Source of the DNA: Streptomyces violens
GTDB taxonomy: Bacteria; Actinomycetota; Actinomycetes; Streptomycetales; Streptomycetaceae
Length of the DNA stretch: 64,000 nucleotides
Assembly (NCBI RefSeq): GCF_000717745.1
Contig: NZ_JOBH01000011.1
Location: 186,001-250,000 of the forward strand
Reading direction: 5' to 3'
The position numbers were made by a program, and so were the translations under genes. The notes below the pieces were generated by a model, which was not told where the DNA came from, made no database searches, and was given only the letters and a program-made list of their open reading frames with translations. This document shows, one piece after another, positions 41,878 through 49,693 of this stretch (its first letter is position 1; each line of letters starts with the position of its first letter).

Positions 41878-43335
41878 TCAGAGGCTGATCCAGCCGGCGG
41901 CCAGGGCCACGATGCCGAGCACGGCGCCGACGACGGAGACGACGAAGATGATGAGCTCCCGCGGCGAGAACAGGCGTCTGCCCTGCTCCCTGCGGGCCAT
42001 CACGAACAAGATCGTGGCCGGGGCGTAGAAGATGAACGACACCAGGACGAACTTCAGCCCGGCCGCGACGAGCATGAACGCGGTGTAGACCGTGGCGACG
42101 GTCGCGATGGTGGTCTCGCGGGGGGTGGTGCGCCCGCCGTCGGTGAGCGGATCGGCCCGCGTTCCGATCTTCACGGCGAACCCGGCCGCCAGCAGGTACG
42201 GGATGAGCGAGAGCGAGCTGGTCAGGTCGAGCGCGAAGTTGAACGCGTCGTCCGAGAACGCGGTGGCGACGAGGACGAGCTGCGAGAGGGCCGTCGTCAG
42301 CAGCAGGGCGGGTACCGGGACGTCGGCCCGGTTGGCGCTGCGCAGGAAGCGCGGCATGTCGTCGTCCTTGGCGGCGACGAACAGTACTTCGGCGGCCATC
42401 AGGGTCCAGGCCAGATAGGCGCCGAGCACCGAGATGATCAGGCCGACGCTGATGAACACCTTGCCCCAGGGGCCGACGGCCTCCTCCAGGGCCCCGGCCA
42501 TGGACGGCTGACGCAGCTCGGCGATCTCGGCCATCGGCATGATCCCGTACGAGACGATGACCACGGAGGCGAAGACGGCGAAGACGCTCAGGAAACCGAG
42601 GATCGTCGCCTTGCCGACATCGGAGCGCTTCTTAGCGTGCCGGGAGTAGACGCTCGCCCCCTCGACGCCGAGGAAGACGAAGACGGTGGCGAGCATCGTG
42701 CCGCGGACCTGGTTGAACAGGGAACCCGCGTAGTCCGCGCCGCCCCAGTTCTCCGCGAAGACGTCCGCCTTGAAGTAGAAGAGCGCCAGCAGGACGAAGA
42801 CGAGGATCGGCACGATCTTCGCCACGGTCACGATCTTGTTGATCGCCGTGGCCTCCTTCACGCCGCGCCGGATCATCAGGAAGAACGCCCACAGCCCGGC
42901 CGAGGAGAGCACCACGGCGATCGCGGTGTCGCCTTCGCCGAGCGCGGGCCAGATCGCGCCTACCGTGGACATGATCAGCACCCAGTACGTCACATTGCCG
43001 ACGCAGGCACTGGCCCAGTAGCCGAACGCGGAGAAGAAGCCCAGGTACTCGCCGAACCCGGCTTTGGCGTACGCGTAGACGCCCGCGTCCAGATCGGGCC
43101 GGCGCACGGCCAGGGACTGGAAGACGAAGGCGAGCATGAGCATGCCCGTGCCGGCGATGGCCCAGGCGATGAGCGCGCCCGCGACCCCGGTCTCCTCGGC
43201 GAAGCGCCCGGGCAGCGAGAAAACCCCCGCGCCGACCATGGAGCCCACGACCATGGTGATGAGGGTGAACAGGGTCAGTTTCGCCGGCGGTGGGGACTGT
43301 GCTGCCGGGTCGGCGGTGGTGGCGGCCTTCTCCAT
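41878..43335 (-). CDS. ArcD-like arginine:ornithine antiporter (APC superfamily)
   Basis: 485 residues, twelve or thirteen helices. The N-terminal [20 protein letters not shown] is the signature of basic amino acid/polyamine antiporters (APA family). [40 protein letters not shown] and the [20 protein letters not shown] loop fit the ArcD/arginine-ornithine type. The ATG at 43335 ([10 protein letters not shown]) with GAGG upstream is preferred to a TTG ten codons earlier. Together with arginine deiminase downstream it would exchange external arginine for ornithine or citrulline. An ArgR-box-like region lies upstream at 43426-43460. Confidence 0.87.
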   Translation of the reverse strand: MEKAATTADPAAQSPPPAKLTLFTLITMVVGSMVGAGVFSLPGRFAEETGVAGALIAWAIAGTGMLMLAFVFQSLAVRRPDLDAGVYAYAKAGFGEYLGFFSAFGYWASACVGNVTYWVLIMSTVGAIWPALGEGDTAIAVVLSSAGLWAFFLMIRRGVKEATAINKIVTVAKIVPILVFVLLALFYFKADVFAENWGGADYAGSLFNQVRGTMLATVFVFLGVEGASVYSRHAKKRSDVGKATILGFLSVFAVFASVVIVSYGIMPMAEIAELRQPSMAGALEEAVGPWGKVFISVGLIISVLGAYLAWTLMAAEVLFVAAKDDDMPRFLRSANRADVPVPALLLTTALSQLVLVATAFSDDAFNFALDLTSSLSLIPYLLAAGFAVKIGTRADPLTDGGRTTPRETTIATVATVYTAFMLVAAGLKFVLVSFIFYAPATILFVMARREQGRRLFSPRELIIFVVSVVGAVLGIVALAAGWISL

Positions 43336-43425
43336 GTCGTCCTCACGATCGCGCTGCGGAGTCAACGGGACGCTCAGGCAACAGTCTCTTGCCGAATCGA
43401 GGGACGCACCTTTTATGGGGACAGT

Positions 43426-43460
43426 TGCATGAATAGCCGGATTTACATGGTGCGTGCATC
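43426..43460. promoter_or_regulatory. ArgR-box-like sequence between the antiporter and lipoprotein genes
   Basis: TGCATGAATA (43426-43435), then ATTTACATG (43441-43449) and GCGTGCATC follow, resembling tandem ARG boxes (TGAAT-N4/5-ATTCA; Streptomyces TGCAT elements). It lies about 95 bases upstream of the antiporter start. Confidence 0.4.
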
Positions 43461-43498
43461 ATGGGGGCAAGCCGTCCTACGAGAGAAGGTCCACAGCC

Positions 43499-44101
43499 AT
43501 GCGACGCACCGTGAGGTCGGCCGTGCCGGCCGCGCTGGCCGCGTGCGCGGCGGCGAGTGCTCTGGCGCTGTCCGCCTGCAGCACCGACAACGGCAACGAC
43601 GCGGATCCGAGCGTCAGTGCCCGCCCCACCGCCCCCGACACGTCGAACTTCTCGGGCGAGCCGCCCTCCGCGCTGGCGTCGAAGAAGGCCGAGGTGAAGG
43701 AGTCCGCCTCCAAGGCGGCGGAGTCGGCCTCCCAGCGGGCGCACGACTTCGAGGCGTCGGTCTCCGCCGACGTGGAGCGCAACCGCCAGGAGTTCACGAA
43801 GGAGCTGGACAAGGCCGACGGCCGGGGCAACGCCATGAAGGACGTCTCCCTGACCGGCAAGCCCCTCGCCCAGACCAACGGAGTCCGCGCCCAAGTCGTG
43901 AACATCACCAACAGCACCGACGAGACGGCCTCCTACGCGGTGCGGGTCGACTTCCGCGACGCCGACGGCAAGGTCGTGGAGTCCACCGTCGTGGGTGCCA
44001 AAGACGTGAAGCCCGGCGACAAGGCGCAGCCCCTGGCGATCAGCACGAAGCCGCCGGAGCCGCACCTCACCGCGAAGATCGCGAAGGCGCAGCGGTACTG
44101 A
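43499..44101 (+). CDS. secreted lipoprotein of unknown function
   Basis: 200 residues. A signal peptide with lipobox (ASALALSACSTDN, modified Cys at 27) is followed by a Ser/Pro/Asp linker. A charged Ala/Lys/Glu helical region comes next (KKAEVKESASKAAESASQRA). The C-terminal beta domain carries VRAQVVNITNSTDETASYAV and VDFRDADGKVVESTVVGAKD, like FxLYD-type extracellular domains. The ATG at 43499 has GAGAAGG upstream. It is divergent from the antiporter gene. A cell-surface role is likely; a partner is not evident. Confidence 0.75.
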   Translation: MRRTVRSAVPAALAACAAASALALSACSTDNGNDADPSVSARPTAPDTSNFSGEPPSALASKKAEVKESASKAAESASQRAHDFEASVSADVERNRQEFTKELDKADGRGNAMKDVSLTGKPLAQTNGVRAQVVNITNSTDETASYAVRVDFRDADGKVVESTVVGAKDVKPGDKAQPLAISTKPPEPHLTAKIAKAQRY

Positions 44102-44168
44102 GAGGTCGGTGGGTGACAACACGATCGAACGCCCGGCGAGGGCCGTGTCAATGCCCCTGACCCAGACG

Positions 44169-44194
44169 GCCTCGACTCCCATGAGACGCGAGGC
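44169..44194 (+). terminator. weak hairpin in the gap after the lipoprotein gene
   Basis: GCCTCG (44169-44174) pairs with CGAGGC (44189-44194) and is followed by TTCT. The rest of the 225-base convergent gap (44102-44326) shows nothing I can identify. Confidence 0.35.
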
Positions 44195-44326
44195 TTCTGG
44201 ACGGTCGCTCACTCACCTGGAGCAGCCAGGCCCGGTGGGGCTTTGGGAACCATGTCCGTGAGACGGCCCAAGCGTCCGTCCACCTGGCAGACCACACCCG
44301 GTCAGCCGGGACGCGTACCGCACCGG

Positions 44327-45478
44327 TCACGCGGCCAGGCGGGCTCCGAGGAGCACCATGCGCAGCGCCCGCTCCGTCGCGTCCGTGAGGAACTCCGCGC
44401 CCCTGCCGAGTGCCTCGTGCAGCGACACGGGGGCGGGCAGGATCGAGCTGTACGCGTCCACGCCCACGGCCTCGATCTGGCGCGCGCCCTCGCCGATGGT
44501 GCCGGCGAGCACCAGGACCGGGCGCCCGGACAGCTTGGCGCGCCGGGCCACTTCGGCCGGCACCTTGCCGCGCGGCGTCTGGTGGTCGAGCGCGCCCTCG
44601 GCGGTGACCACCAGATCGGCGCGGGCCAGCCGGGCGTCCAGGTCGAGGTGGTCGAGGAGCACGTCGAAGCGGGGGAGGAGCCGGGCGCCGAGGGCCGCGA
44701 GTCCCGCGCCCAGGCCGCCGGAGGCGCCGGTGCCGGCGCCGAGCCGGAGGTCGGTGTCGGTGGGCAGATCGCGCCCGAGGACGTACGCCCAGCGCTCCAG
44801 GGCGGCCGAGAGCTCCTCCACCTGCCGCGGGGTCGCGCCCTTCTGCGGGCCGAAGACGCGGGCCACGCCGCGCTCCCCGCACAGCACGTTGTACGGATTG
44901 CAGGCGACGAGCAGTTCGACGTCCTTGAGGCGGGGGTCGAGGTGCGTCGGATCGATGCGGTCGAGGCGGCCCAACTCGCGGCCGCCGGGCGGCAGTTCGT
45001 ACCCCTTCGCGGTGAGCAGCCGGGCGCCCAGGGCCTGGAGCGCGCCGGCGCCCCCGTCGGACGTGCCGGAATCGCCGCAGCCGACGAGGATGCGGCGTAC
45101 GCCCGTGTCGAGGGCGGCGCGGAGCAGCTCGCCGACGCCGTACGTGGTGGTGGCGCCCGGGTCGCGCCGGGTGTGCGGCACCAGGGAGAGCCCGGCGACG
45201 GCGGCCATCTCGACGACGGCCGTACCGGAGTCCAGCAGCGCGAAGTGGGTGCCGACGGGCTCGCCGACCGGGCCCGTCGCGGGCAGCGCGACCAGGCGTC
45301 CGCCGGCGGCGGTGGCCAGCGCGGCGGCCGTGCCCTCACCGCCGTCCACCAGCGGAATCAGATCGACCTCGGCCCCGGGGACCACGCGGCGCACCCCGGC
45401 GGCGATGGCCTCGGCCGCGGCCCGGGCGGACAGCGACTCCTTGAAACCGCTGGGCGCTACGGCGAATCGGGTCAGCAT
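44327..45478 (-). CDS. glycerate kinase (GarK/GlxK type)
   Basis: 383 residues. Type I glycerate kinase blocks: FAVAPSGFKESLSARAAAEA, LIPLVDGGEGTAAAL, GCGDSGTSDGGAGALQALGA, VACNPYNVLCGERGVARVFG, LGAGTGASGGLGAGLAALGA and VTAEGALDHQTPRGKVPAEV. It phosphorylates D-glycerate from the glyoxylate or glucarate routes to 2-phosphoglycerate. The ATG at 45478 follows AAGGAA. It lies 74 bases downstream of a DASS-type transporter gene on the same strand; an organic-acid uptake-plus-kinase pairing is plausible. A 29-bp duplication marks the junction. Confidence 0.92.
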   Translation of the reverse strand: MLTRFAVAPSGFKESLSARAAAEAIAAGVRRVVPGAEVDLIPLVDGGEGTAAALATAAGGRLVALPATGPVGEPVGTHFALLDSGTAVVEMAAVAGLSLVPHTRRDPGATTTYGVGELLRAALDTGVRRILVGCGDSGTSDGGAGALQALGARLLTAKGYELPPGGRELGRLDRIDPTHLDPRLKDVELLVACNPYNVLCGERGVARVFGPQKGATPRQVEELSAALERWAYVLGRDLPTDTDLRLGAGTGASGGLGAGLAALGARLLPRFDVLLDHLDLDARLARADLVVTAEGALDHQTPRGKVPAEVARRAKLSGRPVLVLAGTIGEGARQIEAVGVDAYSSILPAPVSLHEALGRGAEFLTDATERALRMVLLGARLAA

Positions 45479-45514
45479 GTGGGTTCCTTAGGGTTGAAGT
45501 GGGTGCCCGGCTCA

Positions 45515-45572
45515 CGGATCGGTTCACGGCCTGAGGAGCGGTACGGATCGGCTCACGGCTCGAGGAGCGGTA
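45515..45572 (-). repeat. 29-bp tandem duplication at the end of the transporter gene
   Basis: CGGATCGG(T/C)TCACGGC then (CT/TC)GAGGAGCGGTA occurs at 45515-45543 and 45544-45572, differing at three positions. The right-hand copy holds the transporter's final codons and stop; the left-hand copy is a non-coding duplicate. Confidence 0.7.
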
Positions 45573-46971
45573 CGCCCAGCAGCGGCCACACCGCGAGCGC
45601 GAACAGCAGGACCAGCGCGGCGGTCAGCGGGGCCAGTACGGCGGACAGCCGCAGCAGGTCGCGCGGCGCGTACGTGGGCGTCCCGGGTATCTCGGCGAAC
45701 AGCGCGACCGGCTTCGCGGAGGCGGGCAGCGTGTGGCAGAACCCGGCCGCCGCGGTGGACGCGAGGGCCGCGGCGACCGGGTTGACCCCCGCACCGACGG
45801 CGGCCGCCACCACCAGTGGCACGAGGACGGAGGAGCGGGCCGAGCGGGACTGCAGCACCAGATGGGCGGCCGTACTGAGGACGATCACGACGGCCAGGAA
45901 GAGGGCGGGCGGTACCGCGACGGGCAGCCCGGAGACCAGCCACCGGGCCGCGCCGGAGTCGGCGAGCGCGACGCCCATCGCCATCGTCGCGGCCATGAAG
46001 AGCAGCAGCGCCCAGGGCACGGTCTTGAGCGCGTCCTTGAGGCGCACGGTGCCGAGGGCGGGGGAGACCGCGACGACCGCGCCGGTCAGGGCCACCACCG
46101 CGGGCGGCACCCGGTGCAGCGGCTCGCTGCACCACAGTGCGACCACCGTGCCGAGCAGCAGCGCACAGCGGGTCTCCTCGGTGCTGAGCGGACCGGTGAC
46201 GGGCTGCTCGCTGTGCTCCTGGATCTGCTCGGTCGTGATCCGTACGGGACCGCGGCGGTCGGCCCGCCGGGTCGTCGTCAGGAGGACGGCCTCCGCGGCA
46301 AGGTGGGACGAGGCGACGGCGAGCGGCAGGCCGAGCAGCAGCCAGCGGGTGAAGTCGATGCGCTCGCCGGTCGCCTCCCAGAGCACCGACACGGTGATCA
46401 GATGCGCACCGGCCCCGATCAGGGTCGCCACCGCGGACAGCAGGATCACGGTCGGAAAGAGCAGCGCGAGCATCACGACCAGTCGCTTCCGGTCGGCGAG
46501 CACCTTGGCGAGCGCCAGGAACACCGGCAGCGCGAGTGCGGCGCGGCCCGAGGTGGCCGGCACCGCGAAGGCCGTGACCACCAGTGCCGCGGTCGTCAGA
46601 TGCGTCAACTGCCGCACGCTGCGCGCCCCGCTGACCAGGAACGCGGCGGCCCGCCCCGCGAGCCCCGTCCGGGCCACCGCGGCGGCGAGCACGAACGCGC
46701 AGATCAGCAGCCACACGGTGGAGTCCCCGAGGGTGCCGAAGAGCGTCTCGCTGCTGATCACCCCCGTGACCGTGAGGGCGAGTCCCGCGCCCAGGGCGAT
46801 GTACGTGTCGTCGATCGGCGTGCCGATCCACGCGCAGGTGGCGAGGGCGAAGACGGCGAGGGTCAGCCGGGCGTCGCCGCCGAGCCCGGGGAAGTTCCCG
46901 GGCACGACGAGCAGGGCGCAGAGGCTCAGGGCCACGCACAGGGTCGCGGCTTGGCGGAGGTTCAGGCTCAC
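45553..46971 (-). CDS. DASS/SLC13-type divalent anion transporter
   Basis: 472 residues, about eleven helices. Two inverted halves contain FGTLGDSTVWLLICAFVLAA plus VPATSGRAALALPVFLALAK, and LLLFMAATMAMGVALADSGA plus VNPVAAALASTAAAGFCHTL. Family substrates are di- and tricarboxylates or sulfate; the SNT signatures are degenerate (ATS, STA), so the substrate is uncertain. The start is GTG at 46971. The gene precedes glycerate kinase on the same strand, hinting at uptake of a hydroxy acid. The response regulator gene upstream ends 56 bases away. Confidence 0.78.
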   Translation of the reverse strand: MSLNLRQAATLCVALSLCALLVVPGNFPGLGGDARLTLAVFALATCAWIGTPIDDTYIALGAGLALTVTGVISSETLFGTLGDSTVWLLICAFVLAAAVARTGLAGRAAAFLVSGARSVRQLTHLTTAALVVTAFAVPATSGRAALALPVFLALAKVLADRKRLVVMLALLFPTVILLSAVATLIGAGAHLITVSVLWEATGERIDFTRWLLLGLPLAVASSHLAAEAVLLTTTRRADRRGPVRITTEQIQEHSEQPVTGPLSTEETRCALLLGTVVALWCSEPLHRVPPAVVALTGAVVAVSPALGTVRLKDALKTVPWALLLFMAATMAMGVALADSGAARWLVSGLPVAVPPALFLAVVIVLSTAAHLVLQSRSARSSVLVPLVVAAAVGAGVNPVAAALASTAAAGFCHTLPASAKPVALFAEIPGTPTYAPRDLLRLSAVLAPLTAALVLLFALAVWPLLGVPLLEP

Positions 46972-47027
46972 CCCCTCAGCGTCGGATGACGCCGTGAGTC
47001 ATCGATGAGCCGTACATGAAGGGAACT

Positions 47028-47690
47028 TCACGCGGACAGCCGGTACCCCATTCCGCGTACCGTCTCCACCCGCTCGGCGCCCAGCTTCTTGCGCAGCGCC
47101 CGTACGTACACATCCACGATGTTGGAGCCGGGGTCGAAGTCGTACCCCCAGACGTGGGAGAGGATCTGCTCGCGCGAGAGCACCTGCCCCGGATGGCGCA
47201 GGAACAGCTCCAGCAGCACGAACTCCCGGGCGGTCAGGTCCACCAGCCGCTCGCCCGACCGCGCCCTGCGGGTCCGCAGGTCCAGCGACAGCCCGCCGCT
47301 GCGCAGCACCGTCACCTCGGGCGCGCGCGCCGCCGTACGCAGCCGCAGCCGCACCCGCGCGAGCAGCTCCTCGAAGCGGAACGGCTTGGTCATCCAGTCG
47401 TCCGCGCCGCCCTCCAGACCCGCCACCGTGTCGCGTACGGAATCGCGTGCGGTGAGCACGATGACCGGCAGGGTGATCCGGTCCTCGCGCACCTGCCGCA
47501 GCACGGTGAAGCCGTCCCGGCCCGGCAGCCCGATGTCGAGCACCATCAGGTCGAAGCCGCCGGTGAGCGCGTAGTCGTACGCCGAGTCCCCGTCGCCGAC
47601 GACCGTCGTGGTGAAGCCGTTGGCGCGCAGGCCCTTCTCGATGAACGAGGCGATCCGCTCCTCGTCCTCGACGATGAGAATCCGCTTCAA
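47028..47690 (-). CDS. OmpR/PhoB-family response regulator
   Basis: 220 residues. The receiver domain begins KRILIVEDEERIASFIEKGL, with phospho-acceptor D52 in LMVLDIGLPGRDG and the conserved lysine in DDWMTKPFRFEELL. A C-terminal winged helix runs from LVDLTAREFVLLELFLRHPG through SNIVDVYVRALRKKLG to VRGMGYRLSA. The ATG at 47690 overlaps the sensor kinase stop (ATGA), so the two are coupled. It is likely to control its own operon through the palindrome at 49548-49565. Confidence 0.94.
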   Translation of the reverse strand: MKRILIVEDEERIASFIEKGLRANGFTTTVVGDGDSAYDYALTGGFDLMVLDIGLPGRDGFTVLRQVREDRITLPVIVLTARDSVRDTVAGLEGGADDWMTKPFRFEELLARVRLRLRTAARAPEVTVLRSGGLSLDLRTRRARSGERLVDLTAREFVLLELFLRHPGQVLSREQILSHVWGYDFDPGSNIVDVYVRALRKKLGAERVETVRGMGYRLSA

Positions 47691-49180
47691 CTGCCCACCC
47701 CGTTCTTCTCGGTGTTCTTCGCTGTGTTCTTTTCGGTGTTCTCAATCTCCAGTACGAAGGTGGCGCCGCCGCCCTCGGTGGCGTGCAGCCGGACCCGGCC
47801 CCGGTGGCCCTCGGCGATCGCGCGGACGATCGACAGGCCGAGGCCGGCCCCCGAGGTGCGCGTCCCGCGGCGGGCCGTCCCGCGCCGGAACCGCTCGAAG
47901 ATCACCTGGGCGTCCTGCGGCTGCACGCCGGGCCCGGAGTCGGCGACGTACAGCTCGATACGGCGGCCCGCGGCGCGCGAGCCGATGCGGATCGTCTGTC
48001 CGTGCGTGGTGTGCTGCACGGCGTTCTGCGCGAGCTGCACCATGGCCTGGGTGATGCGCTGCGGGTCCACCTGGATCTCGCGGTCGGCGACCTCGCCCAG
48101 CTCCCAGCGGCGCTCGCCCAGCGTGCGGGCCTTCACGAAGACATCGGCGGTGAGCTCGGCGAGCTGAACCGGCTCCGGGGTGACGAAGTCGGGCCGCTCG
48201 GCCTTGGCGAGCAGCAGCAGGTCCTCGACGATGCGGCTCATCCGGTCCAGCTCGTCGGTGACCAGCCGCACGGTCTCCTCGCGCTCGGCCGGATCGTCGC
48301 CCATCAGCTCCAGATGGCCGCGCACGATCGTGATGGGGGTGCGGAGTTCGTGCCCCGCGTCGTCGACGAAGTCGCGCTGCGCCGCGAAGGCCCGCTCCAG
48401 CCGGTCCAGCATCCCGTTGAACGTGTCGGCCAGCGCGGCGATGTCGTCCCGCCCCTGCACGGGGATCCGCCGGGTCAGATCCTGCTCGGTGAGCTGCGCT
48501 GCGGCAGTACGCACCACCCGTACGGGCTTGAGTATCCGGCCCGCGACGGCCCACCCGATGCCCGTCGTCATCAGCAGCGCGACCCCCGAGATGGCGAGCA
48601 GGATACGGAATACCTCGTCCGCCTTGTCCCGCTCGCGCTCCGGGTGAAAGGCGACGACGAAGGCGGCCTCGGGACCGTCACCGTGCGGACTTCCGCCGTG
48701 CCGGGCGACATCGACCTTGGCCCAGCGGATCTCGCCCGCCGGACGCCGCAGGGTGCCGGTCGGCTCCTTCGAAGCGAAGATCGCCCGGCGCGCCGCGGCA
48801 TCGTCGCGCAGCGGACGCTCGGTGGGGATCTCCCGCGGCTGTACGAGTTTCGCGGGCTCGCGGCCCTCCCGCCGTACGAGACCGATCAGCTCCTCGTCGG
48901 CATCGGCGTACTGCCGCTCCAGGAAGACCCGGAGCAGCCGGTCGGGTTCGGTGAATCGGCGGCCGGTCTCCGGGTCGAAGCCCTGTTCCTCGAAGTTGGC
49001 GAATTCACTGGCCTCCTGCGCGAGCAGCCGCGTGATCCGGTGATCCACGTCGCGCAGCAGGATCGAGCGGGTGGTGGCGGCCACGGCGGTGAGCGCCACG
49101 GCCATCACCACCAGGAGCCAGAGCAGGATGCGGACCCGGGCGGATATCCGCCGGCGCGGTGCCGGATCAGCCGTCGTCAC
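47687..49180 (-). CDS. sensor histidine kinase
   Basis: 497 residues from a GTG at 49180; upstream in-frame ATGs would run through the preceding gene. It has a TM helix (RILLWLLVVMAVALTAVAAT), then a periplasmic-type sensor region of about 150 residues. A second TM helix (ILLAISGVALLMTTGIGWAV) and a HAMP domain (RIPVQGRDDIAALADTFNGM) follow. The phosphorylated His lies in DFVDDAGHELRTPITIVRGH, and the ATPase has QLAQNAVQHT, DSGPGVQPQD and SGAGLGLSIVRAIAEGH. It ends with an NTEKN repeat. It overlaps the upstream small secreted protein gene by 14 bases and the regulator by 4. The signal is unknown; the co-transcribed secreted protein may be an accessory sensor. Confidence 0.9.
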   Translation of the reverse strand: MTTADPAPRRRISARVRILLWLLVVMAVALTAVAATTRSILLRDVDHRITRLLAQEASEFANFEEQGFDPETGRRFTEPDRLLRVFLERQYADADEELIGLVRREGREPAKLVQPREIPTERPLRDDAAARRAIFASKEPTGTLRRPAGEIRWAKVDVARHGGSPHGDGPEAAFVVAFHPERERDKADEVFRILLAISGVALLMTTGIGWAVAGRILKPVRVVRTAAAQLTEQDLTRRIPVQGRDDIAALADTFNGMLDRLERAFAAQRDFVDDAGHELRTPITIVRGHLELMGDDPAEREETVRLVTDELDRMSRIVEDLLLLAKAERPDFVTPEPVQLAELTADVFVKARTLGERRWELGEVADREIQVDPQRITQAMVQLAQNAVQHTTHGQTIRIGSRAAGRRIELYVADSGPGVQPQDAQVIFERFRRGTARRGTRTSGAGLGLSIVRAIAEGHRGRVRLHATEGGGATFVLEIENTEKNTAKNTEKNGVGS

Positions 49181-49502
49181 GGTCTCCGGCGCCGCGGTCG
49201 TCATCGTCGTCGGCGGAGTCGTCGGCGCCATCATCGGACGCACCGCCGGACGGGCCGCCGGAGGCATCGTCGGACGCGTCGCCGGAACGGTCGTCGCTCA
49301 CCGGCGGCCGCGAGACCACCTCGTCGCTGGGCGTCGGCCCGGGGCCGGTCGGCCCGGCCGACGGGGAGCCGCTGTCCAGCTCGACCTTCGGGGGCGCCTT
49401 GGGCGATTCCGGGCTGTCGGTGAGGGCGTAGCTGGTCGCCGCGATACCCAGCGGTATCGCCACGACCGCGGCGAGCGCCGCCATGCGTTGCGAGAAGGCC
49501 AT
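49167..49502 (-). CDS. small secreted/membrane-anchored acidic protein
   Basis: 111 residues. An N-terminal hydrophobic signal (MAALAAVVAIPLGIAATSYA) is followed by a Pro/Ser-rich linker (PSAGPTGPGPTPSDEVVS). The last 40 residues are strongly acidic low-complexity sequence (repeated Asp with Gly/Ser). The stop overlaps the sensor kinase start. Disordered acidic exported proteins next to kinases can bind cations or act as accessory ligands; that is speculation. The ATG at 49502 has no clear ribosome site, and an in-frame ATG at 49484 is an alternative. Confidence 0.65.
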   Translation of the reverse strand: MAFSQRMAALAAVVAIPLGIAATSYALTDSPESPKAPPKVELDSGSPSAGPTGPGPTPSDEVVSRPPVSDDRSGDASDDASGGPSGGASDDGADDSADDDDDRGAGDRDDG

Positions 49503-49547
49503 GGCGACGAGCCTGCGGGACGTACCGCATCGTCACGATGAGCCGGA

Positions 49548-49565
49548 GATGAAGAAATCTTCATC
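49548..49565. promoter_or_regulatory. 18-bp perfect palindrome upstream of the two-component operon
   Basis: GATGAAGAAATCTTCATC has 8-base perfect arms and a 2-base centre, 46 bases upstream of the first start codon. It is a likely operator for the adjacent response regulator or another dimeric regulator. Confidence 0.7.
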
Positions 49566-49693
49566 CAGCGGGCGGGCTGCGGTCGTGGCGCTCACGGCTG
49601 ACTGTCTCCCCAGGTACACGTCCCACGGGTGCGGCCGCACCCCCTCCTGCTCCGCATTCTCACGGATCAGGAGGGGGCGGCGGCAAGCGCGGC

